From positions 868,001 through 932,000 of the forward strand of contig NZ_RAHX01000001.1 in the NCBI RefSeq assembly GCF_003605475.1: a stretch of DNA of 64,000 bases. Reading direction: 5' to 3'. The stretch's first letter is position 1. Each line of letters opens with the position of its first letter. Source of the stretch: Aurantiacibacter aquimixticola. GTDB taxonomy: Bacteria > Pseudomonadota > Alphaproteobacteria > Sphingomonadales > Sphingomonadaceae. Both the position numbers and the translations under genes were made by a program. Below are positions 17,781-25,702 of this stretch, one piece after another. Below the pieces are notes generated by a model. The model was not told the origin of the DNA, searched no databases, and saw nothing but the letters and a program-made list of their open reading frames with translations.

Positions 17781-18572
17781 ATGCCCGAACTTCCCGAAGC
17801 CGACGCCAATCGCCGCCGCATCGCCGAGCAATGCCTCAACCGCACGATAGAGGCAGTCGAGCTGGGCGACGATATCGAGCATGTCGAACTGCCCGGCGAC
17901 AATGAGCGCCAGCGACTGGTCGGGCGGCAATTCACCGAGACACATCGCCACGGCAAGCTGATCTTCGCAGGATCGCAGACCGGACCGTGGATCTGCGTGC
18001 ATCTGGGCATGACCGGTAAGCTGCTGCCCTTCGATGCCGATGAGCGGGACGCGCCCGAATACACGAAGTTTCTCATCAGGTTCGAAGGCGAGCGGCGGCT
18101 AGCCTGGCGTTGCCCACGCAAGCTCGGCTGGGTGCGCGTGGTGAATTCCCCGGACGAGGAAATCGAGCGCATTGGATTCGGGCCGGACGCGCTCGAAATT
18201 TCGGAGGGCGATTTTGCCGAGGTGATCGGCGGGACCAACGGATCGATCAAGGGTGCCCTGATGTCGCAGCAGAAGCTGGCGGGGATTGGCAATCTCTGGT
18301 CGGACGAAATCCTGTTCCAGACAGGCGTGCATCCCGAAACGACGGCGAGCGAGCTATCCGAAGACACGCTCTCCACCATGTTCGACAAGATGCGCAAGGT
18401 GCTGACGGGCGTGTGCGACGTGAACGCGCATTACAGCGAATTGCCGCGCACATGGTTGATAGCCGATCGCAAGGACGGCGCGGACTGCCCGCGCTGCGAC
18501 GGGACGATCAAAAAAACGAAAGTCAGTGGCCGAAGCGCCTATTGGTGCGACAGCCATCAGGCTTCGGATTGA
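17781..18572 (+). CDS. DNA glycosylase/AP lyase of the Fpg/Nei family
   Basis: A 263-residue base-excision-repair enzyme. It begins MPELPEAD, giving the catalytic N-terminal proline and the glutamate at the next position. HGKLIF contains the conserved lysine near 57, and the helix-two-turn-helix LAGIGNLWSDEILFQTGVHP is intact. The C-terminal zinc finger departs from the standard form: CPRC is followed after 16 residues by CDSH, so the set is three Cys plus a His instead of four Cys. That, and PEAD in place of PEVE, suggest a diverged Fpg-like enzyme rather than canonical MutM; whether another mutM exists cannot be seen here. Confidence 0.87.
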   Translation: MPELPEADANRRRIAEQCLNRTIEAVELGDDIEHVELPGDNERQRLVGRQFTETHRHGKLIFAGSQTGPWICVHLGMTGKLLPFDADERDAPEYTKFLIRFEGERRLAWRCPRKLGWVRVVNSPDEEIERIGFGPDALEISEGDFAEVIGGTNGSIKGALMSQQKLAGIGNLWSDEILFQTGVHPETTASELSEDTLSTMFDKMRKVLTGVCDVNAHYSELPRTWLIADRKDGADCPRCDGTIKKTKVSGRSAYWCDSHQASD

Positions 18573-18586
18573 AGGAAAGTCCCAAG

Positions 18587-18663
18587 TGGCGCGAGTGACG
18601 GGACTCGAACCCGCGACCCTCGGCGTGACAGGCCGATACTCTAACCAACTGAGCTACACCCGC
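18587..18663 (-). tRNA. tRNA-Asp (anticodon GTC)
   Basis: The minus strand gives a standard 77-nt cloverleaf. Acceptor GCGGGTG pairs with CACTCGC, the D-arm contains AGCTCAGTTGG, the anticodon loop is CTGTCAC, and the T-loop is TTCGAGT. The discriminator base is G and CCA is encoded. Confidence 0.96.
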
Positions 18664-18760
18664 GCATCTAAGCGGCTCTAGCGCCTCTTGGGAGCCGCGC
18701 ATCTAGTGGAGCACCTATACGCTGTCAACACGCCTTGCGCCGCTTTTCGAACCCTTTTTC

Positions 18761-20056
18761 CTACCCTGCCAAAATCGTGGCCGGAGCCTCTATCCGCTTC
18801 TTCACTTCCTGCACGAAAGCGGCGGCATCGTAGCCGTCGACGACGCGGTGATCGCAGCTGATCGAGATGTTCATCAGCTTGCGTTTGGCGATCGTCTCCC
18901 CGCCTTTGCCGTCCGGCACAAACATCGGCCGTTCGACGATGCGATTCGGGCCGATAATGGCGACTTCGGGTCGGTTGATGACAGGCGTGGTGGCGACGCC
19001 GCCGAGCGGGCCGAGCGAGGTGACGGTAAGCGTGGAGCCGGAAAGCTCTTCCGATTTCGCACTGCCATCGCGCGCGGCCTCGGCCAGGCGGACGATCTCG
19101 GTCGCCAGTTGCCAGAGGTTCTTCGCCTGCGCGTCGCGGATGAGGGGGACCATAAGGCCGTTATCGGTCATGGTCGCCATGCCGAGATGCACCGAGCCGT
19201 GGCGGGTGACGACCTTCGCCTCGTCATCGTAACGGGCGTTTATCATCGGGAAATCGGGGAGCGTCTTGCAGATCGCAGTAATCAGCAGCGGCAGCATGGT
19301 GAGCTTGGGCTTATCGCCCTTGTTCGCATTCAGCTGCGCGCGGGTTTCCTCGAGAGCGGTGACGTCACATTCCTCGACATAGGTGAAATGCGGAATGTTG
19401 CGCTTGGCCGCAGCCATGTTCTCGGCAATGCGCTTCCTGAGGCCGATGACCTTGATCTGCTCGTCCGAACGGGTGGGCGCGGAGCCGGAATAGCCGCCGG
19501 AATAGGCGATGAAGCTGTCGAGATCGGCATGGCGAACGCGGCCGTCCTCATGCGGCTTCACCTGCGCGAGGTCGATGCCGAGATCCTGCGCGCGCTTGCG
19601 AACGGCGGGACTGGCGAGAACCTTTGCGCTGGCCGGAGCGGGCGCCTGTGTCGGCTCGGTAACGGGCGGCGGGGTCGGCTCGGGAGCCTTTTCCGCCGCA
19701 TCTTCCTGATCGCTCGCATCGGGCGTTTCCACCTCGATGCGCTTCTCGACCTCGGGATCCTTCGGCGCGGGCGCTTCGTCCTGGTCTACCTGCTCGACAT
19801 CGTCGGGCACTTCGCCTTCAACCTCGACTACGATCAGCGGACTGCCGATCGCGACCATGTCGCCCGCTTCGCCGGCGACTTCCAGGATCTTGCCGGTAAC
19901 GGGGCTTTCCAGCGGCACGGTCGCCTTGTCCGTCATCATGTCGACGAATTCCTCGTCCTCTTCGATGCGGTCGCCGACCTTCTTGTGCCAGGCGACGATC
20001 TCCGCCTCGGTGATGCCTTCGCCGATATCCGGCATGGGGAAGGTGAACTTTGCCAT
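18761..20056 (-). CDS. bkdB: Branched-chain 2-oxoacid dehydrogenase E2 (dihydrolipoyl acyltransferase)
   Basis: A 431-residue E2 core protein. The N-terminal lipoyl domain (DIGEGITEAEIVAWHKKVGD, with the lipoylated Lys in MMTDKATVPLE near residue 43) is followed by an acidic/Pro-rich linker. A peripheral-subunit-binding domain lies around residue 155 (ASPAVRKRAQDLGIDLAQV), and the catalytic domain ends with SCDHRVVDGYDAAAFV. It transfers acyl groups to CoA in the branched-chain complex. The ATG at 20056 is chosen because the frame upstream is a repeat element (20077-20156). It follows the E1 alpha and beta genes; no E3 gene is in the window. Confidence 0.93.
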   Translation of the reverse strand: MAKFTFPMPDIGEGITEAEIVAWHKKVGDRIEEDEEFVDMMTDKATVPLESPVTGKILEVAGEAGDMVAIGSPLIVVEVEGEVPDDVEQVDQDEAPAPKDPEVEKRIEVETPDASDQEDAAEKAPEPTPPPVTEPTQAPAPASAKVLASPAVRKRAQDLGIDLAQVKPHEDGRVRHADLDSFIAYSGGYSGSAPTRSDEQIKVIGLRKRIAENMAAAKRNIPHFTYVEECDVTALEETRAQLNANKGDKPKLTMLPLLITAICKTLPDFPMINARYDDEAKVVTRHGSVHLGMATMTDNGLMVPLIRDAQAKNLWQLATEIVRLAEAARDGSAKSEELSGSTLTVTSLGPLGGVATTPVINRPEVAIIGPNRIVERPMFVPDGKGGETIAKRKLMNISISCDHRVVDGYDAAAFVQEVKKRIEAPATILAG

Positions 20057-20076
20057 CAGGCGTTTCCTCTCTTCAT

Positions 20077-20156
20077 CGTCATTGCGAGGAGCCGCAGGCG
20101 ACGCGGCAATCCAGTTACAACGGGACTGGATTGCGTCGCTCCGCTCACAATGACGC
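20077..20156. repeat. Dispersed palindromic element (long hairpin)
   Basis: The E1-beta/E2 spacer contains two inverted arms of about 30 bases: left arm CGTCATTGCGAGGAGC through CGGCAATCCAG, right arm CTGGATTGCGTCGC through CACAATGACG. A short AT-richer loop separates them. Read through, the element would encode the string CERSDAIQ seen where such repeats are mis-annotated as protein. It is a mobile palindromic repeat of the type scattered between genes in alphaproteobacteria and can fold as a long hairpin in the operon mRNA. Confidence 0.75.
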
Positions 20157-20168
20157 AAATGGTCGGCA

Positions 20169-21230
20169 TCACTCGCTCAAAATTGTGTCGATGGCCTCGC
20201 CGATGCGGACGGGACCGGGAAAATACGCCCATTCGAGGCTGTGCGGATAGGGTGTGTCGAAGCCGGTCACGCGCTCGACCGGGGCTTCGAGATGGTAGAA
20301 ACAGCGTTCGGTGACCAGCGCCGAAAGCTCCGCACCGAAACCGGATGTGCGCGTCGCTTCATGCACGATGAGGCAGCGGCCGGTCTTCTTCACCGACGCC
20401 TCGATCGCCTCGATATCGAGCGGGACGAGCGTGCGCAGGTCGATGATGTCGGCCTCCACGCCCTTCTGCTCGCACACGGCCTGAGCGACGTGGACCATGG
20501 TGCCGTATGTCAGCACGGTCAGCTCCTCGCCTTCCGTCACGGTGCGCGCCTTGCCGAGCGGGATCTTGTAGTAGCCTTCCGGCACCTGCGCGTCCTCGCG
20601 GCCCTTCCAGCTCTTGGCGGGCTTGTCGTAAAAGCCGTCGAACGGGCCGTTATAGATGCGCTTGGGCTCGAAGAAGATCGTCGGATCGTTGTCCTCGATA
20701 CAGCTGATGAGCAGGCCTTTCGCGTCGTAGGGCGTGGCCGGGATCACCGTCTTAAGGCCGGAGACATGGGTGAAGATCGCCTCCGGGCTTTGCGAATGGG
20801 TCTGCCCGCCGAAAATGCCGCCGCCGAAGGGCGAGCGTACCGTCATCGGCGCGATGAATTCACCGGCCGAGCGGTAACGCAGCCGCGCCGCTTCGCTGAT
20901 GAGCTGATCCAGCCCGGGATAGATGTAATCGGCGAACTGGATTTCGGGCACCGGGCGCAGGCCATAAGCGCCCATGCCCACGGCCACGCCGATGATGCCG
21001 CATTCGGAAATCGGCGTGTCGAACACGCGGGTCTTGCCGTATTTCTCCTGCAGGCCGGCCGTGCAGCGGAAGACGCCGCCGAAATAGCCGATATCTTCGC
21101 CCAGCAGGATGACGTCTTCATCGCGGCCAAGCATCACATCGAGCGCGGAATTGATCGCCTCGATCATGTTCATGTGCTTGGCCTCGCCGCCATCGATGGC
21201 GGGTGCGGTATCGGTCATCGCCTCGCTCAT
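20169..21230 (-). CDS. bkdA2: Branched-chain 2-oxoacid dehydrogenase E1 component, beta subunit
   Basis: A 353-residue E1 beta subunit with transketolase-like pyrimidine-binding and C-terminal domains. Visible signatures are MLGRDEDVILLGEDIGYFGG, FDTPISECGIIGVAVGMGAYG, and SPFGGGIFGGQTHSQSPEA. With the alpha subunit it decarboxylates branched-chain 2-oxoacids using thiamine diphosphate. The start overlaps the E1 alpha stop (ATGA). Confidence 0.93.
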   Translation of the reverse strand: MSEAMTDTAPAIDGGEAKHMNMIEAINSALDVMLGRDEDVILLGEDIGYFGGVFRCTAGLQEKYGKTRVFDTPISECGIIGVAVGMGAYGLRPVPEIQFADYIYPGLDQLISEAARLRYRSAGEFIAPMTVRSPFGGGIFGGQTHSQSPEAIFTHVSGLKTVIPATPYDAKGLLISCIEDNDPTIFFEPKRIYNGPFDGFYDKPAKSWKGREDAQVPEGYYKIPLGKARTVTEGEELTVLTYGTMVHVAQAVCEQKGVEADIIDLRTLVPLDIEAIEASVKKTGRCLIVHEATRTSGFGAELSALVTERCFYHLEAPVERVTGFDTPYPHSLEWAYFPGPVRIGEAIDTILSE

Positions 21231-22519
21231 TTCTTGAGGCCCTCCGGAAACTTGATCTCGCGCTCGCGGATCGCCTGCTCGCTCTGCTCTTCCAGATGCC
21301 AGGGCAATTCCTCGAACACGTCTTCGAACATGGTGGCGAAAGGATGGTGCAGGCCGTGGCCGAGAATACCATTCTTTTCAGCGGCCTTCTGCGCGTCCTT
21401 CACCATCTGGTCGAGCTCGGCATCCTGCGCTTCCTGCTGCTCTTCGGACCATTCGCCCAGCGCGATCAGGTGGTTCTTCAGGCGCATGACCGGATCGCCG
21501 AGCGGCCACTCGTCGCGCTCCTCCGCACTGCGATAGGCGCTCGGATCGTCGGAGGTCGAATGCCCTTCGGCGCGATAGGTGAAATGCTCGATCAGCGTCG
21601 GCCCGCCATTGCTGCGCGCACGGTCCGCCGCCCAGCGCTCGGCAGCATAGACGGCGAGCGGGTCGTTGCCGTCCACCCGCAGCCCCGCCATGCCGTAGCC
21701 GATCGCCCGCGCGGCGAAGGTCGCCCGCTCCGCTCCGGCAAAGCCCGAGAAGGAGGAAATCGCCCACTGATTGTTGATGACGTTAAAGATGACAGGCGCA
21801 TTATAGACCGTGGCGAAAGTCATGGCGGAGTGGAAGTCACCTTCCGCCGTGCTGCCTTCGCCCACCCAGGTGGCCGCAATGCGGCTGTCGCCCTTGCTCG
21901 CGCTCGCCATGGCGAAGCCTGTCGCCTGTGGCAACTGGGTCGCCAGATTGCCGCTGATGGTGAAGAAGCTCAGACGCTTCGAGCAATACATGATGGGCAG
22001 CTGGCGGCCCTTCAGCTTGTCGCCCTTGTTGGAATAGATCTGGTTGATCATCTCTTCCAGCGCGTAACCGCGCGCGATCAGGCAGCCCTGCTGGCGATAG
22101 GAGGGGAAGATCATGTCGTCGCCGGCCAGCGCATGGGTGGCGCAGACGCTCGTCGCCTCCTCGCCGGTGCACTTCATGTAAAAGCTGGTCTTGCCCTGCC
22201 GCTGGGCGCGATACATCCGGCCGTCGAATGCGCGCACCAGCGCCATTTCGCGCAGCATGCGCCGCAGCGTATCGGCATCCAGGCGCGGATCCCACGGCCC
22301 GTGCGCCTTGCCGTCATCGCCGAGCACGCGGATGAGGTCGTCGCAAAGCGGATAGGTCTCCTTCGCTTCGCACGCTTCGTCGGGGCGCGGCTGGTCTCCA
22401 GGCTGCGTAATGCCGAGATCGCTGAAATCGACCGCATCGCCGGGGCGATAGCGCGGTTCAGGTACATGCAGAGCGAGCTTCGGGCGATTGCGTCCCTGCT
22501 CGTCCGTCGCGTCTGCCAT
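21227..22519 (-). CDS. bkdA1: Branched-chain 2-oxoacid dehydrogenase E1 component, alpha subunit
   Basis: A 430-residue E1 alpha subunit. The ThDP-binding region is GDSRIAATWVGEGSTAEGDF through VIFNVINNQWAIS, and the phosphorylation-loop counterpart is TYRAEGHSTSDDPSAYR. The N-terminal extension of about 100 residues before LREMALVRAFDGRMYRAQRQ is typical of the branched-chain rather than the pyruvate enzyme. It is the first gene of the bkdA1-A2-B operon, whose role is degradation of Leu/Ile/Val keto acids and supply of branched fatty-acid primers. Confidence 0.93.
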   Translation of the reverse strand: MADATDEQGRNRPKLALHVPEPRYRPGDAVDFSDLGITQPGDQPRPDEACEAKETYPLCDDLIRVLGDDGKAHGPWDPRLDADTLRRMLREMALVRAFDGRMYRAQRQGKTSFYMKCTGEEATSVCATHALAGDDMIFPSYRQQGCLIARGYALEEMINQIYSNKGDKLKGRQLPIMYCSKRLSFFTISGNLATQLPQATGFAMASASKGDSRIAATWVGEGSTAEGDFHSAMTFATVYNAPVIFNVINNQWAISSFSGFAGAERATFAARAIGYGMAGLRVDGNDPLAVYAAERWAADRARSNGGPTLIEHFTYRAEGHSTSDDPSAYRSAEERDEWPLGDPVMRLKNHLIALGEWSEEQQEAQDAELDQMVKDAQKAAEKNGILGHGLHHPFATMFEDVFEELPWHLEEQSEQAIREREIKFPEGLKK

Positions 22520-22592
22520 GCCTCTCTCCCTAATGCTCTAGCGGCGCGGACCGATATTGGTTTCGTCTGAAACCGTCAATCTCTGTGCAGCG

Positions 22593-23537
22593 TCAGACCG
22601 CCACCGGCGCGCGCAACACGCCCTGTGGCTCGTAATCGCGCACCGCGAAATCCTCGATCGCGTAGTCGAAGATGGTGTCCGGCACCCTCGTAATGGCAAG
22701 CCGCGGCTCGCCCACCGGTTCCCGCCTCAGCTGCTCCTCCACCAGCTGCGTGTGGTTGAGATAGAGATGCGTGTCGCCCCCGCTCCACACCAGCTCACCC
22801 GCTTGCAAACCGGCCTGCGCCGCCATCATGCGCGTGAGCACCGCCGCGCCGACGAGGTTGAACGGCAGGCCGAGCGCAACGTCGCAGCTGCGCTGGTAGA
22901 GCAAGCAGTTGAGCCGCGCGTCCGTGCCCTGCCCCACGACGTGGAACTGATAGGTCTTGTGGCACGGCGGCAATGCCATCCGGTCGAGCTCGGCGACGTT
23001 CCAGCCTTCGATGATATGACGGCGGCTGCCGGGATCGGTCTTCAGGCTTTCGACCACCTGCGCGACCTGATTGATTCCCGGCCCCTTCTGATATTTGCCA
23101 TCCGGCCCGTATTCATAGGTCGGCCAGTCGACCCATTGCTTGCCATAGACCGGGCCGAGATCGCCCCAGTTTCGCGCAAAGGCGGAATCCTCGACAATCC
23201 GCGCCTCGAACTCCTCCTGCGCGATATCCTCGCCCGTCGCCTGACGATACTTTTTCAACGGCCAATCGCTCCAGATCCGCACGCCCTGCTGCAGCAGCGG
23301 GCGGATATTGGTGCTGCCGGTGAGGAACCACAGCATCTCCTTCACCGCAGCCTTCCAGAAGACGCGCTTCGTCGTCAGCAACGGTATGCGATCGTCCGAA
23401 AGGTCGAAACGAAGCATCGTGCCGAAGATCGATCGCGTGCCGACGCCGGTGCGGTCCACGCGCTCGTCGCCGTGCTCCCAGATATGGCGCATCAGATCAA
23501 GATATTGCCATTCGGGATGGCGGCCGGGCGTGCTCAT
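22593..23537 (-). CDS. thyA: Thymidylate synthase
   Basis: A 314-residue ThyA that methylates dUMP with methylene-THF. The catalytic cysteine lies in LPPCHKTYQFHV near residue 195. Other motifs include RTGVGTRSIFG, GDLGPVYGKQWVDW, and LYQRSCDVALGLPFN. It is somewhat longer than the E. coli enzyme because of the insert around the region NIRPLLQQGVRIW to ARNWG, as in many alphaproteobacteria. Confidence 0.97.
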   Translation of the reverse strand: MSTPGRHPEWQYLDLMRHIWEHGDERVDRTGVGTRSIFGTMLRFDLSDDRIPLLTTKRVFWKAAVKEMLWFLTGSTNIRPLLQQGVRIWSDWPLKKYRQATGEDIAQEEFEARIVEDSAFARNWGDLGPVYGKQWVDWPTYEYGPDGKYQKGPGINQVAQVVESLKTDPGSRRHIIEGWNVAELDRMALPPCHKTYQFHVVGQGTDARLNCLLYQRSCDVALGLPFNLVGAAVLTRMMAAQAGLQAGELVWSGGDTHLYLNHTQLVEEQLRREPVGEPRLAITRVPDTIFDYAIEDFAVRDYEPQGVLRAPVAV

Positions 23538-23576
23538 GCCAATGGCGCTAGCAAAGGGGCCTGCGAGTCGCCAGCG

Positions 23577-24572
23577 TCACAGCCCGTGATAGCTTCGATA
23601 CCAGTCGACGAAGCGCGGCACGCCATCATCGATGCTGGTGGTCGGTGCGTAGCCGAGATCGCGCTGGATCGCCTCGATATCGGCATAAGTGCGGGTCACG
23701 TCGCCTTTCTGCATCGGCTGCCAATCGATCTGCGCCTTCCGACCGCACGCATCCTCCAGAAGGCCGATCACCCGCATCAGCTTTTCCGACCGGTGATTGC
23801 CGATATTGTAGAGCGCGTGCGGCTTGGCCGAACCGCCGGCCTTCACCAGCCCGTCATCCTTCGGCGGCGCATCGAGCGCGGCGACGACGCCGCTGACGAT
23901 ATCGTCGATGTAAGTGAAATCGCGCCACATTTCACCCTTGTTGAAGACCGGGATGGGCTCTCCGGCAAGGATGCGCTGGGTGAAAATCCACATCGCCATG
24001 TCCGGCCGCCCCCAAGGTCCATAGACTGTGAAAAAGCGCAATCCGGTAAGCGGGATGCGGTAAAGATGGGCGTAGCTTTCGCTCAGCATTTCGTCCGCGC
24101 GCTTGGTCGCCGCGTATAGGCTTACGGGGTGATCGGCGCGGTCGTCCACGCTGAAGGGCAGCGTGTCGTTTCCGCCATAGACGCTGCTGGAACTGGCATA
24201 GACCATATGGCCGATTTCGCGGTGGCGCGCGATCTCAAGCATGTTGGCATGGCCGACGATGTTGGAGTGGATATAGGCCGCCGGATTTTCCAGAGAGTAC
24301 CGCACGCCTGCCTGCGCGCCGAGATGGACGATAGCGTCGAACCTCTGGCCTTCCAGCGCCGCAGTCAGCGCGCCCATGTCGGCAAAGTCCAGCTCGTGGA
24401 AGGCAAACTTATCGCCCGCCTTTTCGATCTCGGCCAGCCGTGCGCGCTTGAGCGAAGGATCGTAATAGTCGTTGCAATTGTCGATGCCGATCACCGCATC
24501 GCCGCGCGCCAACAGCGCCTGAGAGAGCGCCGCTCCGATGAAGCCTGCAGCCCCTGTAACCAATACGTTCAT
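23577..24572 (-). CDS. UDP-glucuronate 4-epimerase-like SDR (copy 1)
   Basis: A 331-residue extended SDR. GAAGFIGAALSQALLARGD is the NAD-binding motif, SSSSVYGGNDTLPFS and the YAATKRADE motif (Tyr-x-x-x-Lys) form the active site, and FTVYGPWGRPDMAMWIF is the substrate loop typical of UDP-glucuronate 4-epimerases. It would interconvert UDP-GlcA and UDP-GalA for polysaccharides. A close paralogue is encoded at 57946-58944; the two share almost all motif blocks. This copy sits outside the main polysaccharide locus, between thyA and tRNA-Pro. Confidence 0.88.
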   Translation of the reverse strand: MNVLVTGAAGFIGAALSQALLARGDAVIGIDNCNDYYDPSLKRARLAEIEKAGDKFAFHELDFADMGALTAALEGQRFDAIVHLGAQAGVRYSLENPAAYIHSNIVGHANMLEIARHREIGHMVYASSSSVYGGNDTLPFSVDDRADHPVSLYAATKRADEMLSESYAHLYRIPLTGLRFFTVYGPWGRPDMAMWIFTQRILAGEPIPVFNKGEMWRDFTYIDDIVSGVVAALDAPPKDDGLVKAGGSAKPHALYNIGNHRSEKLMRVIGLLEDACGRKAQIDWQPMQKGDVTRTYADIEAIQRDLGYAPTTSIDDGVPRFVDWYRSYHGL

Positions 24573-24730
24573 GACGTCGCTTTCGCCCCTTCCCGCTCCC
24601 TGTCGCTCTTACAGCGCACGCGGCGTGAAGCAATGGCGCGAAGGAAGGCAAAAGCCGGTTGCCAGCCCCCGGCCGTGCCCCTATAGGGCCGCCTCTGCCT
24701 CGCGGGGGTTCGCCCTCGCAAGCATCCGGT

Positions 24731-24807
24731 CGGGGAGTAGCTCAGCCTGGTAGAGCACTGTCTTCGGGAGGCAGGGGCCGGAGGTTCGAATCCTCTCTCC
24801 CCGACCA
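24731..24807 (+). tRNA. tRNA-Pro (anticodon CGG)
   Basis: A 77-nt cloverleaf: acceptor CGGGGAG pairs with CTCCCCG, the D-arm contains AGCTCAGCCTGG, the anticodon loop is TTCGGGA in stem CTGTC/GGCAG, and the T-loop is TTCGAAT. CCA is encoded. The C1-G72 pair and A73 are typical of proline tRNA. Confidence 0.96.
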
Positions 24808-24844
24808 TTATCGCATCCGGAACCGTTACCCGCGCGGCGCGCTG

Positions 24845-24867
24845 ACTCCCTGGTACAGGGAGTTTTT
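24845..24867 (+). terminator. Rho-independent terminator after tRNA-Pro, overlapping the ku ribosome-binding site
   Basis: ACTCCCT and AGGGAGT form a 7-bp stem around a GGTAC loop, followed directly by TTTTT. It lies 38 bases after tRNA-Pro and only a few bases before the ku ATG (24871). The 3' arm AGGGAG is also the best Shine-Dalgarno sequence for ku. Confidence 0.78.
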
Positions 24868-24870
24868 GGC

Positions 24871-25701
24871 ATGGCCGCACGCGCATATTGGACCGGACAG
24901 ATCAGGCTGGCGCTGGTCTCGATCCCGGTGGAGATATTCTCCGCCACGAAGTCCGGGGCGAAGATCCGGTTCAACCAGATTCACGAACCCAGCGGCAAGC
25001 GCGTATCCTACGAAAAAGTCGTGCCGGGCATCGGCCCCGTAGATCGCGACGAGATCATCCGCGGATACGAAGTTTCCAAGGGCAATTACGTCCTGCTGGA
25101 AGACGAGGAGATCGAGGCGGTCAAGATCGAGAGCAAGCGGACGCTAGAACTGGTCCAGTTCGTCGATGCCTGCGAGATCGATCCGCTCTATTTTGAAAAG
25201 CCCTATTATGTCGCGCCGCAGGACGAGCTGGCGGAAGAAGCCTTCATCGTTCTGCGCGAGGCGCTGCGAAAGGCGAAGAAGGTCGCGCTTGGCCAGCTTT
25301 CCGTGCGCGGGAGCGAGAAGCTGGTGGCGATCAAGCCCTGCGGCAAGGGCCTGCTGCTCGAAACGCTGCGTTATGCCGATGAAGTCCGCAAGGGGCAGAC
25401 TTTCTTCGACGAGATCGACGATGGCAAGCCGAAGAAGGAATTGCTCGATCTCGCCACTACGCTGATCGACCAGAAAAGCGCGCCCTTCGATGCGAATGAA
25501 TTCGAAGACCGTTATTCCGATGCGCTGCGCAAGCTTATCGACAAGAAGGCCAAATCGAAGAGCGGCAAGGCGGTGATCGAAGATGTGGACGAGCCTGGCA
25601 CCGGCGGCGGCTCCAACGTCATCGACCTGATGGCGGCGCTGAAAAAGTCGGTCGACCAGAAGCCTGCAAAATCGACGGGCCGCCGCAAGAAATCGGCCTG
25701 A
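24871..25701 (+). CDS. ku: Non-homologous end-joining protein Ku
   Basis: A 276-residue bacterial Ku. The N-terminal YWTGQIRLALVSIPVEIFSA, the FNQIHEPSGKRVSYEKVVPG block and the YFEKPYYVAPQ motif define the Ku core ring. A Lys-rich C-terminal tail (SVDQKPAKSTGRRKKSA) is typical of bacterial forms and can recruit LigD. It binds DNA ends as a homodimer. Its stop is one base before the ligD start, so both are expressed together. Initiation relies on an AGGGAG site buried in a terminator hairpin. Confidence 0.96.
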   Translation: MAARAYWTGQIRLALVSIPVEIFSATKSGAKIRFNQIHEPSGKRVSYEKVVPGIGPVDRDEIIRGYEVSKGNYVLLEDEEIEAVKIESKRTLELVQFVDACEIDPLYFEKPYYVAPQDELAEEAFIVLREALRKAKKVALGQLSVRGSEKLVAIKPCGKGLLLETLRYADEVRKGQTFFDEIDDGKPKKELLDLATTLIDQKSAPFDANEFEDRYSDALRKLIDKKAKSKSGKAVIEDVDEPGTGGGSNVIDLMAALKKSVDQKPAKSTGRRKKSA

Positions 25702-25702
25702 C

